From assembly GCF_018130825.1 (NCBI RefSeq), contig NZ_JAFCJS010000001.1, forward strand, positions 558,001 to 622,000: 64,000 nt of DNA, read 5' to 3'. Below are positions 26,376-35,839 of the stretch, in pieces (position 1 is the first letter of the stretch; each line of letters begins with the position of its first letter). The translations under genes were made by a program, and so were the position numbers. This DNA comes from Bradyrhizobium liaoningense (lineage in GTDB: Bacteria; Pseudomonadota; Alphaproteobacteria; Rhizobiales; Xanthobacteraceae). The notes under the pieces are model-generated. The model was not told the DNA's origin, did not search any database, and saw only the letters and a program-made list of their open reading frames with translations.

Positions 26376-27562
26376 CGGCGATCCTCCTTCCAGCTTTTGT
26401 CGCGCTTGCCGCTCGCCGCGGTGCTGGACTGGGCCTTCTTGAAGGTTAGCAGCGGCCGGAAGGTGGCCACCACGCGCGCGAGGCCGAACTCCACGAGGTC
26501 GGCGATGACGCGCTCGATGCTCTTGTAGGCGTCCGGCGCTTCCTCCGCGAGCAGGCCGCGATCTCCGCAGACGACGATGCCGCCGAACGGATTGCGTTCC
26601 AGCCTTGCGATGTCGGACCGCTTGACCCGGACGCGACCGTGCATGGACGCACGGTCGTACTTGCGGCCCGCGCCGTGCGCGAGCGATGCGAGCGCTTCGG
26701 CTTGCATGTCCGCCAGAGGCTCGACCAGGTACGACAGCGTTCCGCGCGATCCTGGCACCGGCACCAGTCCGCGATCCGCGGCAGCCGCTCCCTTGCGATG
26801 CAGTGCCAGGACATCACCCGTTGCGGCACGCCGATACTCGACCATGTTGTGCGCGAGGTCGCTCACCGCACGCAGGCCGGCGCGCGCCGCCGCGGCGGTC
26901 CGCTCGGCGATGATGCGGCGATTGAGCTTCGCCCATCGCACGGCGTGATCATGTTCTGCCAGATAGGCCCCTCCTTCGTCGCTGCCGATGGAAAGGGGGG
27001 CCTGTCCGCCCCGCAAAGCCCGCTCCAGGATCGAGAAGCCAAGGCCTCGCGAGCCGGAATGAACCAGGACGTACGAGAGGCTCCGGTCGAGGCCAGCTCT
27101 CGCGGCTGCGTCCGGCGCAAGGATTTCGTCGATGGCTTGCAGCTCGCAGAAATGATTGCCGCCGCCGATGCTGCCGAGCGCGGCATCGAAGGTGGTGGTC
27201 CCGAGGTCTGCGTCGGCCAGCGCGTTTTCCACGTCGCCATTCCAGGGGTGGTCGAGCGCGTGCATGCGTTCGGCAAGATGATCGAGCCGTAGCTTGCGCG
27301 CGGCGATGTCCAGTTCGAACAGGCCCATGCCGCAGCCGATGTCGGAGCCGACCAGTTGCGGGTGAATCCGGTCTGACAGAATGGCGCAGCCGACCGGACC
27401 ATATTTGCCCGGATGAAGATCAGGCATGGCGGCAACCGCCCGGACTCCAGGCAGCCCAGCGACGTGTTCAAGTTGAAGCGTTGCGTTGCCTTCGATCCAC
27501 GTTTTGGACGAGGCGAAGATGTGGATCGGCGCGCGGCCGTCCACGTTGGGAAAAGTGCCCAT
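26372..27562 (-). CDS. rtcB: RNA-splicing ligase RtcB (PrfH-associated type)
   Basis: 396 residues from the ATG at 27562 (MGTFPNVDG). Core motifs are intact: MPDLHPGKYGPVG, VGSDIGCGMG with the metal-binding Cys, GSIGGGNHFCELQ, LVHSGSRGLG and AHGAGRKYDR with the His that is guanylylated. RtcB joins 2',3'-cyclic-phosphate or 3'-phosphate ends to 5'-OH RNA using GTP and Mn. Coupling to prfH by a 4-base overlap indicates the ribosome-repair subfamily. No archease or sigma-54 RtcR gene is adjacent. It transcribes away from sdhE-mfd. Confidence 0.9.
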   Translation of the reverse strand: MGTFPNVDGRAPIHIFASSKTWIEGNATLQLEHVAGLPGVRAVAAMPDLHPGKYGPVGCAILSDRIHPQLVGSDIGCGMGLFELDIAARKLRLDHLAERMHALDHPWNGDVENALADADLGTTTFDAALGSIGGGNHFCELQAIDEILAPDAAARAGLDRSLSYVLVHSGSRGLGFSILERALRGGQAPLSIGSDEGGAYLAEHDHAVRWAKLNRRIIAERTAAAARAGLRAVSDLAHNMVEYRRAATGDVLALHRKGAAAADRGLVPVPGSRGTLSYLVEPLADMQAEALASLAHGAGRKYDRASMHGRVRVKRSDIARLERNPFGGIVVCGDRGLLAEEAPDAYKSIERVIADLVEFGLARVVATFRPLLTFKKAQSSTAASGKRDKSWKEDRR

Positions 27563-27971
27563 TAAAAAGCTTTCAGAAGGTAGGGATGTCGACACGCGCA
27601 GGGACGCGCGTGGTTTCCCTAACGGCGCGGCCAACGCACGCGCAGTTTAGGCGATGCCCTCGACGGGGCGGCGAGACATGATCGTCATCGAGCCTTCTCC
27701 CTGATGGTCGCACGAATAGGGGCGACGGAACCGGCAAGACACATAGCGGCGAAATCGAAAAGCCGCAAGTCACGGGTCAAATCACAGGTGATGACGCTGG
27801 CCGGGCGTGGAGTCCGGCTGGAGGCGGAGCACGCCTGATCGGGCCTGCAAGCCACACCCCTTATTTTTGCACGGACTGGCGCGGGGAATGCTGCTGACTT
27901 TCCAAGGCGCAGGGCCTATATCAGCCCCGCCCGGCACGTCCGGGCTTTCTGCGTTTGACTGGATTTGAGAC
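27563..27971. other. Divergent intergenic region rtcB / sdhE
   Basis: 409 bases without a credible gene, holding both divergent promoters. On the rtcB side there is an inverted repeat CACGCGC (27593-27599) / GCGCGTG (27606-27612), about 30-50 bases upstream of the rtcB start, which may be an operator or leader hairpin. No clear -35/-10 pair was identified for either side. Confidence 0.4.
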
Positions 27972-28262
27972 ATGACGGGAACGACACGATCGAGCAGCGG
28001 GCTGGATGACCGCCGCAAGCGGCTTCTGTTCCGCTGCTGGCACCGCGGCACGCGCGAGATGGACCTGATCCTCGGCCGCTTCGCGGACGCCGAGATCGGC
28101 AACCTGTCCGACGCCGAGCTTGATCAGCTCGAGGCCCTGCTCGAGGTCAACGACCCCGATCTCTATGCCGCCATCACCGGCGACAAGGTGCTGCCGGCCG
28201 ACGTCACCGGCGCGCTGTTCGCCCGCATCAAGGCGTTTCCGATCGCGGACGGCAGCGCATGA
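27972..28262 (+). CDS. sdhE: Succinate dehydrogenase assembly factor SdhE (FAD assembly)
   Basis: 96 residues. The conserved RGxxE block is present (CWHRGTREMDLILGRFAD), followed by LSDAELDQLEALLEVNDPDLYAAI, the helical body of the family. SdhE helps attach FAD covalently to the SdhA flavoprotein of complex II. The stop overlaps the mfd start by 4 bases (ATGA), so the two are cotranscribed. Confidence 0.9.
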   Translation: MTGTTRSSSGLDDRRKRLLFRCWHRGTREMDLILGRFADAEIGNLSDAELDQLEALLEVNDPDLYAAITGDKVLPADVTGALFARIKAFPIADGSA

Positions 28263-31200
28263 AGCAGGGGATGAAATCGCCGGCCGAGCTGCTCACGCCC
28301 GGCCGCGCGCTGACGCTCGCCAATGTCGCGGAGGGCGCGGAAGGCCTCGTCGTCTCCGATCTCGCCCGTGCCATCGCGGCGCGGCCGAAGAAGCCGGCCG
28401 TCAGCCTTGCGGTCGTCTGCCGCGACGGCGGGCGCATGCAGCAGCTCGAACGCGCGCTGCGGTTCTTCGCGCCCGATCTGCCGGTGCTGACCTTTCCGGC
28501 CTGGGACTGCCAGCCCTATGACCGCGTCTCGCCGCATGGCGGCATTCTCGCGCAGCGCCTGACCACGCTGGCGCGGCTCGCCTCGCTCACCGGCAGCGAC
28601 AAGCCGCTGATCGTGCTGACCACGGTGAACGCGGTGGTGCAGCGCGTGCCCGCGCGCGAGCTCGTCGCCGCGCAGGCGCTGTCCGTTGCCCCGGGCAATG
28701 TCGTGCCGATGGACACCGTCGTCGCCTGGCTCGAGCACAACGGCTACAACCGCTCCTCCACCGTGCGCGAGCCCGGCGAATACGCCGTGCGCGGCGGCAT
28801 TCTGGACCTGTTTCCGGCCGGCCTCGAGCAGCCGGTCCGCTTCGACTTCTTCGGCGACAGCCTGGAATCGATCCGCTCCTTCGATGCCGAGACCCAGCGC
28901 ACGCTGCTCGACATGCGCTCGCTTGACCTCGTGCCGGTCTCCGAATTCCAGCTCGTCACCGACACCATTCGCCGTTTCCGCATGGGCTACGTCGCCGAGT
29001 TCGGCGCGCCCGAGCGCGACGATGCGCTGTACGAGGCGGTCAGCGAGGGCCGCCGCCATCCCGGCATGGAGCACTGGCTGCCGCTGTTCCAGGACCGGAT
29101 GGACACGCTGTTCGATTATCTGCAAGGGGCCGCCGTTGCGATCGAGCCGCAGGCCGAGGATGCAATCCGCGAGCGCTTCAAGCAGATCCAGGACTATTAC
29201 GAGGCCCGCCGCGACGCCATGGAGCATCCCGGCGGTGGCGCTATTTACAAGCCGCTGCCGCCAGACCGGCTCTATTTGACCGACGAGGAGTGGACCAAGC
29301 GCGAAAGCGGGATGCCGCTGGTGCGGTTGACGCAGTTCTCGGTTCCGGCGGACGGGACGAGCGTCGTCGATGCCGGCGCGCGCAAGGGCCGCGACTTTGC
29401 GCCGGAGCGCAACGACACCACCGTCAACGTGTTCGAGTCCGTCGTCAGCCACGTCATGGCGCTGCAAGCCCAGCGCAAGAAGGTCGTGATCGCGCTCTGG
29501 ACGGAAGGCTCGCGCGATCGCATGACCTCGATGCTGCGCGACCACAAGCTTGCCCATACCACCAGCGTCAACAGCTGGCGGACGGTGCAGGCGACCCCGC
29601 GCAACGAGACCATGCTCGCCGTGCTCGGCCTGGAGAGTGGTTTCGAGACCGACGAGATCGCGCTCATCAGCGAGCAGGACATTCTGGGCGACCGCCTGGT
29701 GCGGCCCCGCAAGGCGAGCCGCAAGCTCGACAATTTCATATCGGAGGTGACGAGCCTCACCGCCGGCGACATCGTCGTCCATGTTGATCACGGCATCGGC
29801 CGCTTCATCGGCCTGCAGACCCTCGATGTAGCCGGTGCGCCGCATGACTGCTTGGAACTGCATTATGCCGCCGAGACAAAACTGTTCCTCCCGGTCGAGA
29901 ACATTGAGCTTCTGTCCCGCTACGGCTCTGACCAGACCACGGTCGAGCTCGATCGCCTCGGCGGCTCGGGCTGGCAGACCCGCAAGGCGAAGCTGAAGAA
30001 CCGCATCCGCGAGATCGCGGGCGAACTGATCAAGATCGCCGCTGCGCGTCATTTGCACGAGGCACCTAAGCTGCCGGTGCAGCAGGGCCTCTATGACGAG
30101 TTCTGCGCGCGGTTCCCCTATGATGAGACCGAGGATCAGCTCGGCGCCATCGAATCCACCCTGAAAGACCTCGAGCTCGGCCGTCCCATGGACCGGCTGA
30201 TCTGCGGCGACGTCGGCTTCGGCAAGACGGAGGTGGCGCTGCGCGCGGCGTTTGCCGTTGCGCTCGAAGGCAAGCAGGTTGCGGTCGTGGTGCCGACCAC
30301 GCTGCTCGCGCGCCAGCACGCAAAAACCTTCACCGAGCGCTTCAAGGGCTTTCCGGTGAACGTGGCGCAGGCCTCGCGCCTGGTCGCGACCAAGGAGCTG
30401 AACCAGGTCAAGAAGGGCATTGCCGACGGTTCGGTCGATATCGTCGTCGGCACCCACGCGCTGCTCGGCAAGGCCATCAAATTCCGCGATCTCGGCCTCG
30501 TCATCGTCGACGAGGAGCAGCACTTTGGCGTCACTCACAAGGAGCGGCTGAAGGCGCTGCGTTCCGAAGTGCACGTGCTGACGCTGTCGGCGACGCCGAT
30601 CCCGCGCACCTTGCAGCTTGCACTCACCGGCGTCCGCGAGCTCTCGATCATCGCATCGCCTCCGGTCGATCGCCTTGCGGTCCGCACCTTCGTCGCCCCG
30701 CACGATCCCTTGATGATCCGCGAGGCGCTGCTGCGCGAGCGCTATCGCGGCGGCCAGGCGTTCTACGTGGTGCCGCGCATCGACGATCTCGCCGAGGTCA
30801 AGGACTTCCTCGACAAGAACGTGCCGGAGATGAAGGTCGCTGTCGCGCACGGCCAGATGCCGCCTGCCGTGATCGAGGACATCATGACCGCGTTCTATGA
30901 CGGCAAATTCGACATCCTGCTATCGACCACCATCGTGGAGTCCGGTCTCGACATCCCCAACGCCAACACGCTGATCGTGCACCGCGCAGACATGTTCGGC
31001 CTCGCCCAGCTCTACCAGCTCCGCGGCCGCGTCGGCCGTTCGAAGCTGCGAGCCTACGCGCTGTTCACGCTGCCGGCGCAGCAGAAGATCACCGCGCAGG
31101 CCGAGCGCCGGCTCACCGTGCTGCAATCGCTGGAGACGCTGGGCGCCGGCTTCCAGCTCGCATCCCACGACCTCGACATCCGCGGCGCCGGCAATCTGCT

Positions 31201-31777
31201 CGGCGAGGAACAGTCCGGCCACATCAAGGAGGTCGGCTTCGAGCTCTACCAGTCGATGCTGGAGGAGGCGATCGTCAACCTCAAGGCCGGCGTCTCCGAG
31301 CCCGCCGCCGACCGCTGGTCGCCGTCGATCACCATTGGCATGCCGGTGCTCATCCCCGAGGATTACGTCAGCGACCTCTCGGTGCGGCTGTCGCTGTACC
31401 GGCGGCTGGCCGATCTCGACACCGAGGAGGAGATCGAGAATTTTGGCGCCGAGATGCGCGACCGCTTCGGCGTGCTGCCGGACGAAGTGCGCTACCTGTT
31501 CAAGGTCGCCGCGATCAAGGCGTTCTGCCGCAGGGCCAATGTCGAGAAGATCGACGCCGGCCCGAAGGGCGCCGTCATCGTCTTCCGCGACAATTCCTTC
31601 GCCTATCCCGACCGCCTGGTGTCGTTCATCCGCAGCTATGGCCAGGCCGCCAAGGTGCGGCCCGACATGAAGGTGGTGTTCCTGCAGGACTGGGAAACGC
31701 CGGAAGATCGTCTCGTCGGCACCACCGAGATCATGCGCCAGCTGGCGCAGCTCGCGGCGAGCAAGAAGGCGGCGTAG
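28259..31777 (+). CDS. mfd: Transcription-repair coupling factor Mfd
   Basis: 1172 residues. The N-terminal UvrB-homology region is followed by the RNA-polymerase-interacting domain (about 510-570, LTAGDIVVHVDHGIGRFIG). The translocase motor has GDVGFGKTEVALRAAFA (Walker A), VDEEQHFGVTHKERL, TLSATPIPRTLQLAL, STTIVESGLDIPNANT and QLRGRVGRSKLRAYA. The C-terminal regulatory TRCF domain closes the protein. Mfd removes RNA polymerase stalled at lesions and recruits UvrA. Full length, intact, translationally coupled to sdhE. Confidence 0.97.
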   Translation: MKQGMKSPAELLTPGRALTLANVAEGAEGLVVSDLARAIAARPKKPAVSLAVVCRDGGRMQQLERALRFFAPDLPVLTFPAWDCQPYDRVSPHGGILAQRLTTLARLASLTGSDKPLIVLTTVNAVVQRVPARELVAAQALSVAPGNVVPMDTVVAWLEHNGYNRSSTVREPGEYAVRGGILDLFPAGLEQPVRFDFFGDSLESIRSFDAETQRTLLDMRSLDLVPVSEFQLVTDTIRRFRMGYVAEFGAPERDDALYEAVSEGRRHPGMEHWLPLFQDRMDTLFDYLQGAAVAIEPQAEDAIRERFKQIQDYYEARRDAMEHPGGGAIYKPLPPDRLYLTDEEWTKRESGMPLVRLTQFSVPADGTSVVDAGARKGRDFAPERNDTTVNVFESVVSHVMALQAQRKKVVIALWTEGSRDRMTSMLRDHKLAHTTSVNSWRTVQATPRNETMLAVLGLESGFETDEIALISEQDILGDRLVRPRKASRKLDNFISEVTSLTAGDIVVHVDHGIGRFIGLQTLDVAGAPHDCLELHYAAETKLFLPVENIELLSRYGSDQTTVELDRLGGSGWQTRKAKLKNRIREIAGELIKIAAARHLHEAPKLPVQQGLYDEFCARFPYDETEDQLGAIESTLKDLELGRPMDRLICGDVGFGKTEVALRAAFAVALEGKQVAVVVPTTLLARQHAKTFTERFKGFPVNVAQASRLVATKELNQVKKGIADGSVDIVVGTHALLGKAIKFRDLGLVIVDEEQHFGVTHKERLKALRSEVHVLTLSATPIPRTLQLALTGVRELSIIASPPVDRLAVRTFVAPHDPLMIREALLRERYRGGQAFYVVPRIDDLAEVKDFLDKNVPEMKVAVAHGQMPPAVIEDIMTAFYDGKFDILLSTTIVESGLDIPNANTLIVHRADMFGLAQLYQLRGRVGRSKLRAYALFTLPAQQKITAQAERRLTVLQSLETLGAGFQLASHDLDIRGAGNLLGEEQSGHIKEVGFELYQSMLEEAIVNLKAGVSEPAADRWSPSITIGMPVLIPEDYVSDLSVRLSLYRRLADLDTEEEIENFGAEMRDRFGVLPDEVRYLFKVAAIKAFCRRANVEKIDAGPKGAVIVFRDNSFAYPDRLVSFIRSYGQAAKVRPDMKVVFLQDWETPEDRLVGTTEIMRQLAQLAASKKAA

Positions 31778-31794
31778 CGGCGAAGCGAGATCTC

Positions 31795-31913
31795 GTAGGG
31801 TGGGCAAAGCGGCTTGTCCGCCGTAGCTCGAAGAGAAGGCGGAAGCGTGCCCACCGCTTCCGTCATGGCGGAGAGATGGTGGGCACGGCGCTACGCGCCT
31901 TTGCCCACCCTAC
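31795..31913. repeat. GTAGGGTGGGC palindromic repeat, copy 1
   Basis: Begins GTAGGGTGGGCAAAG and ends CTTTGCCCACCCTAC, with internal GTGCCCACC / GGTGGGCAC arms, so it can fold into a long branched hairpin after mfd. Further copies are at 32889, 51224, 63198 and 63645. Confidence 0.85.
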
Positions 31914-31947
31914 GGTGCGTGTGCTCGCCGCTGCCCTGCGTCCCCCG

Positions 31948-32745
31948 TCAGAGGACCACGTCCCGGTTGACGTTCTTGTACAGAAGATAGACCGCGCGGC
32001 TCGAACCGGTGGGATAGAATTGTTGCGGACAGAACGAGCCCATCCAGATGAAGTCATCAACCCAGATTTCGTGCCAGCTATCGCCGAGATAATACAGGCC
32101 TTGCCCCTCCAGCATGAACAACCCGTGTTCCATGATATGGGTCTCGACGGCTGGAAAGCAGACGCCGGGTTGGAAGAACATCAGGTTCATCTCGAAATCG
32201 AACCGCAGGTCGCCCATCGGCAGCAGGTGCTTGAAGCCGCGCCCCTCCAGTCCGGTATGGTTCGTGATCGGCATCGATTGTTGCTGACCGATGATTGCCG
32301 TCGGTGACGCGATGCCGTCAGCCGTTTCATAACGCTTCTTGACGGCGAGAACGCGGGCGGCAGCACCGGGATGGCAGCTCATCGTGAAGGACGTACTGGC
32401 CGGAACGTAGGCAAAGGCGCCTGCTGTCAGCGAGGTCGGGCCTTCGCTGCCTATGCTGATGTCGACGGCCCCCGCAACGACGTAGAAGAAGTGCTGAACA
32501 TCCACGCAGATCGGCTGGGCCGTGCCGCCCGAGGGCTCGATCTCCAGCATGAACTGGGCAAAATCGGCTCCGAGGCTCGGCGCCGCCAGAAAGCGCACGG
32601 TTGTTGACGCCCACGCCGGCAGCCGGCTCTTCAAGACGCCTTCAGGCGGCATGAACGCGAAATTGCGGCCGACGACAGCACGGCTGTGACCGATCGCGCC
32701 GGGACGAACGACGCCGGGTTGGACAGGCAGATCGGTGGGATGCAT
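31948..32745 (-). CDS. (S)-ureidoglycine aminohydrolase (bicupin)
   Basis: 265 residues from the ATG at 32745, with GAGGA about 10 bases upstream; a longer upstream frame runs through repeat sequence and is not credible. Two cupin barrels: the N-terminal one has VDVQHFFYVVAGAVDISIG. The C-terminal one has the metal-site block THIMEHGLFMLEGQGLYYLG followed by SWHEIWVDDFIWMGSFCPQ, diagnostic of this enzyme. It releases ammonia from S-ureidoglycine in purine/allantoin breakdown. No other ureide genes are adjacent. Confidence 0.88.
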   Translation of the reverse strand: MHPTDLPVQPGVVRPGAIGHSRAVVGRNFAFMPPEGVLKSRLPAWASTTVRFLAAPSLGADFAQFMLEIEPSGGTAQPICVDVQHFFYVVAGAVDISIGSEGPTSLTAGAFAYVPASTSFTMSCHPGAAARVLAVKKRYETADGIASPTAIIGQQQSMPITNHTGLEGRGFKHLLPMGDLRFDFEMNLMFFQPGVCFPAVETHIMEHGLFMLEGQGLYYLGDSWHEIWVDDFIWMGSFCPQQFYPTGSSRAVYLLYKNVNRDVVL

Positions 32746-32888
32746 CTCAGAGTCCTCGGCCAACGCGCAACAGCGCGTCGCTGCAAAGCGTCGGCGCAAG
32801 ACCGGGGCGTTGCGACGTGGATGATGTAGTTCTGCCGGCTCGTTCAATTTGATAGATGAGAGCGAGATGCACTGCAACGGCAGTGCCG

Positions 32889-33009
32889 CAGGGTGGCAAA
32901 GGCGCTCTTGCGCCGTGCCACCATTTTTCCAGAACGAGGGATGTGGTGGGCACGCTTCCGCCTTCGCTCTTCGAGCTACGGCGGACAAGTCGCTTTGCCC
33001 ACCCTACGG
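32889..33009. repeat. GTAGGGTGGGC palindromic repeat, copy 2
   Basis: Left end CAGGGTGGCAAAGG is degenerate, right end CTTTGCCCACCCTACGG is canonical, with inner GTGCCACC / GGTGGGCAC arms. It lies upstream of the ureidoglycine aminohydrolase gene and downstream of the 33024 gene. Confidence 0.75.
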
Positions 33010-33023
33010 CAGCGGGGGCGTAA

Positions 33024-34247
33024 CTACGACGCCGCCCTTGACGCATCCGCCGACAGCCGCGCCAGCAGCGACCTTGCCGTGTCCGACGGCGACAGCGAGT
33101 CGACGCTGATGACGGGATCGCTGCGCATCTCGTGCTTGCCGTTCGAGGTGTGCCGCATCACCGCCGACAAACGGCGGGCGATCATATGCGCTGTGCGGAA
33201 GTCGGTCTCCGCGAACACCACGATCACCGACCCGTCCTTCTGCACCGCGCCAAAATCCATCTGCCGCATCAGACGGCTGAGAATGCGCGCGGCATCGAGC
33301 TGGGCGCGGGGATTGTTGGGATCGAAGGCGAAGCGCGCCACCGACAGGCCGCCGCCGCGGGCCAGCGTCTGCTCGACCGCCTTGGCAAAATCGCGGGCGA
33401 AGGCTTCCGTGGTGAGCAGACCGCTGCGCGGATCGAGCCAGCCGCCGGCATCGATCGAGCGCAGCGTGCGGCTCAGCTGCGCCTCCATTGCGTGCTGGCG
33501 GATCAGCGGTAGCGCGTTGGCGGCGATCCTCGTCGGCTCGCCCGCGATGAGCTCGAGATTGGGCAGGTCGTAGCTCTGCACGAGCTGGTGCGCGGTGACG
33601 ACCACGGGCAGGGTGCGGAAGCGGGTGTCCTCGGCGAGCACGGTGAGGAAGGCATCGGTCACGCGTGCGGTGAAGCCTTCGGCGAGCACGACGCCGTCGA
33701 TATCGCGGGTGTTGAGATGTTTCGCCGCGGCCTCGATCGAGAGCGCGCCGACCACGCCGACGCGCTCGCCGAGTGCGACGGAGAGGGCCGGATAGGCGGC
33801 GCCGCGGCCGATCAGCAGCACGGTGGCATCGCGCGAGGGGTCGCCCTCGGGCAGCACGACCTTGGCCTCTGGCAGCCGGCGCAGCACGGTCGAATGCAGG
33901 GTGCGGACGCGTAGCGCGGCACGCAGCCTTGCGCTCAGACGTTCGGGATGGCCGTCGCGCGAGGCGAAGGGCAGGGCGTTGTGCGGCAGCGTGCCCGTCG
34001 CATCCAGGGCCACGAAGGGAAGGTAGGGCGATTGGTCGGCGATCTTCCTGGCGAGCAGCGCCAGATGCGGCTCATGTCCGCTGTGCATCGCGGCGAGCAC
34101 CGCGGCCGGCTGCACCTGCTCGACCGCGCGTGTCGCGCTGGCCCAGTCGGTGTCGACCACGGGGAAGAGCCGGGCTTCGTCCAGCGCCGCAACGACGGCG
34201 GGGCGCTCGGCATTGGACACAAACAGGATCGGGCCCGCCTGGGACAT
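33024..34247 (-). CDS. Degenerate GGDEF-domain protein with receiver-like N-terminus
   Basis: 407 residues from the ATG at 34247; a TTG at 34268 is also possible. About 1-100 and 125-250 look like two receiver-like alpha/beta units (ILFVSNAERPAVV ... PAAVLAAMHSG; VLLIGRGAAYPAL ... DGVVLAEGF). The last 150 residues resemble a diguanylate cyclase fold (GLLTTEAFARDFAKAVEQ, MDFGAVQKDGSVIVVFAETD). However, no GG(D/E)EF signature is present where it is expected, so catalysis is unlikely. A regulatory or scaffold role is inferred. Confidence 0.6.
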   Translation of the reverse strand: MSQAGPILFVSNAERPAVVAALDEARLFPVVDTDWASATRAVEQVQPAAVLAAMHSGHEPHLALLARKIADQSPYLPFVALDATGTLPHNALPFASRDGHPERLSARLRAALRVRTLHSTVLRRLPEAKVVLPEGDPSRDATVLLIGRGAAYPALSVALGERVGVVGALSIEAAAKHLNTRDIDGVVLAEGFTARVTDAFLTVLAEDTRFRTLPVVVTAHQLVQSYDLPNLELIAGEPTRIAANALPLIRQHAMEAQLSRTLRSIDAGGWLDPRSGLLTTEAFARDFAKAVEQTLARGGGLSVARFAFDPNNPRAQLDAARILSRLMRQMDFGAVQKDGSVIVVFAETDFRTAHMIARRLSAVMRHTSNGKHEMRSDPVISVDSLSPSDTARSLLARLSADASRAAS

Positions 34248-34332
34248 CGAAAAACTCTGATCACGCAACAGGTGCCGCGCAATCTAGTTTGGCCGCCTTA
34301 ATGCGGCGTCAACGGAGCCCTTGAAACTGTGC

Positions 34333-35835
34333 TCAGGCCGGCCCGGAGCGGTCGCGAAAAGCCTCGACCATCAGGGGGTTAAGCCCGAGCTCGCTGAGCG
34401 CCTCGCGGGCGCGGGCATTGTCCTGGGCCCGTCCTGCCAGCCGGTGGCCGGAGAGGCGGTCGGGCAGCGCGGTGAGCAGGGCGCCCTGGCCGAGCCGGCG
34501 CGCCCATTCCTGGAGGTCGTTGGAGAGGAAGCGGTAGCCGCCGACGGCCATGATGCCGGAGGGCGGTGCGGTGATACAGATTGCGCCGTTCGCCCGGTCG
34601 AGCCGCGCCGCATAACCGGTATCGACATAGTCGCGCGGCGGCTGCGCGATCAGTGCCTCGCCGACCGGCTGCGGCGGGGCGTAGGCCGCGATCGGCACCA
34701 TCGCCCCGCGCAGGCCGAGCGTGCCCTTCGGCGTCAAGAGGATCTCGCCGGCAATGGAGGAGCCGGCCTGTTCGCGCGGCGCGCCGTGCGGTCCGGGCAT
34801 CACCGGCACCGGCATGCCGTCCTCGCCGCGGCGGGCGCCGAACAATCCGGCCTCGCCGAACAGATACACATCCGTCAGTGGCGCATGCGGCGCGATCCAG
34901 GCATCGCTCGCCGCGACCTGCTCCGGCGCGCGCCACAGGCCGATGACGTTGCGCAACGTCGGCATCCGTGCCGCGAGATCGGCGTCGCCGAGCCGCAGCG
35001 CGAGCTGCGCCGGCGCGATCAGCACCTCGCATTCGTGCTCGTTGATCTGCTGCTCCAGCACGTCGTTCTCGAACGGATGATGCAGCGCCAGCGTGCCGCC
35101 CGACAGCAACCACACCGCGAGCGAAGAGGCGAGGCCTGCGAACGACATCGGCGTGAACGCCGCCATCACGGTCGCGCCCTGCTTGATGTCGGCTTCGAGC
35201 GACATCGCAAGCCCGCCGGCGATCAGGCTGAAATGCGGCCGCGGCACCGGGCGAAAGCCCTCCGCCGTGACGTCGAAGGAGATCATCGCCGCCTTGCGGC
35301 CGTCCTGGATCACGGCGCGCGTGGTGCCGGGCGGACGGGCCAGGACGTCGTCGAGCGAGGCCATGCCTTCGGGCAGGTCGCGCCCGAAACCGTAGACATG
35401 ACGGATCGAGAACGCCTCGGCGGCGGCGTGCATCGCGAGGTCGGCATAGCTGACGCCGTCGACCGTGCTCATGGTGACGATGGCGCGTGCCGCGGTGCGG
35501 TTCAGCGCCGCGGTCAGTTCCGCGTGCCGCCACAGCAGCGGCAGCACGGCGACGACGAGGCCGGCGCGATGGGCGGCGAGCACGGTGAGCACGAACTCCA
35601 CCGTGTTGGGCAACTGGATCGCGATGACGGAATTGGCCGGCAGGCCCGATTCGACGAAATGGGCCGACAGGGCCTCGATGGCCGTGTCGGCCTCGGCATA
35701 GCTCATCCGCCGCGGCTGATGCCCGGTGACGCGCGCCTTGTTGAGGGGATCGAGCAGGGCGGTCGCGTGCGGCTGCCGCATCAGCGTGCGCTGAAACAGC
35801 GTGTCGAGCGTCGGCGATACGGCTGGCTGGTTCAC
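34333..35835 (-). CDS. Adenylate-forming (acyl-CoA synthetase-like) protein, degenerate
   Basis: About 500 residues from GTG 35835, seven bases after the upstream stop; a GTG at 35868 would overlap it. The overall ANL-superfamily plan is visible (VIAIQLPNTVEFVLTVLAAH; MAAFTPMSFAGLASSLAVWL; DVYLFGEAGLFGARRGED; YVDTGYAARLD). The Thr/Ser/Gly-rich phosphate loop is replaced by MISFDVTAEGFRPVPRP. The Tyr-Gly-x-Thr-Glu and Thr-Gly-Asp motifs are altered, and the C-terminal catalytic Lys motif is not seen. Activity as a normal acyl-CoA ligase is therefore doubtful. Probably cotranscribed with the solute-binding protein gene upstream. Confidence 0.65.
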   Translation of the reverse strand: MNQPAVSPTLDTLFQRTLMRQPHATALLDPLNKARVTGHQPRRMSYAEADTAIEALSAHFVESGLPANSVIAIQLPNTVEFVLTVLAAHRAGLVVAVLPLLWRHAELTAALNRTAARAIVTMSTVDGVSYADLAMHAAAEAFSIRHVYGFGRDLPEGMASLDDVLARPPGTTRAVIQDGRKAAMISFDVTAEGFRPVPRPHFSLIAGGLAMSLEADIKQGATVMAAFTPMSFAGLASSLAVWLLSGGTLALHHPFENDVLEQQINEHECEVLIAPAQLALRLGDADLAARMPTLRNVIGLWRAPEQVAASDAWIAPHAPLTDVYLFGEAGLFGARRGEDGMPVPVMPGPHGAPREQAGSSIAGEILLTPKGTLGLRGAMVPIAAYAPPQPVGEALIAQPPRDYVDTGYAARLDRANGAICITAPPSGIMAVGGYRFLSNDLQEWARRLGQGALLTALPDRLSGHRLAGRAQDNARAREALSELGLNPLMVEAFRDRSGPA

Positions 35836-35839
35836 GGCG

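Noticed and set aside
28163..30850. 895-codon open frame on the minus strand
   Set aside because: Lies wholly antisense to mfd, with an Arg/Ala/Asp/Leu-rich composition typical of a shadow frame in high-GC DNA. Mfd has all its motifs.
32746..32988. N-terminal extension of the ureidoglycine aminohydrolase frame
   Set aside because: The extension is encoded by palindromic repeat sequence and lacks family similarity. The ATG at 32745 has a ribosome binding site.
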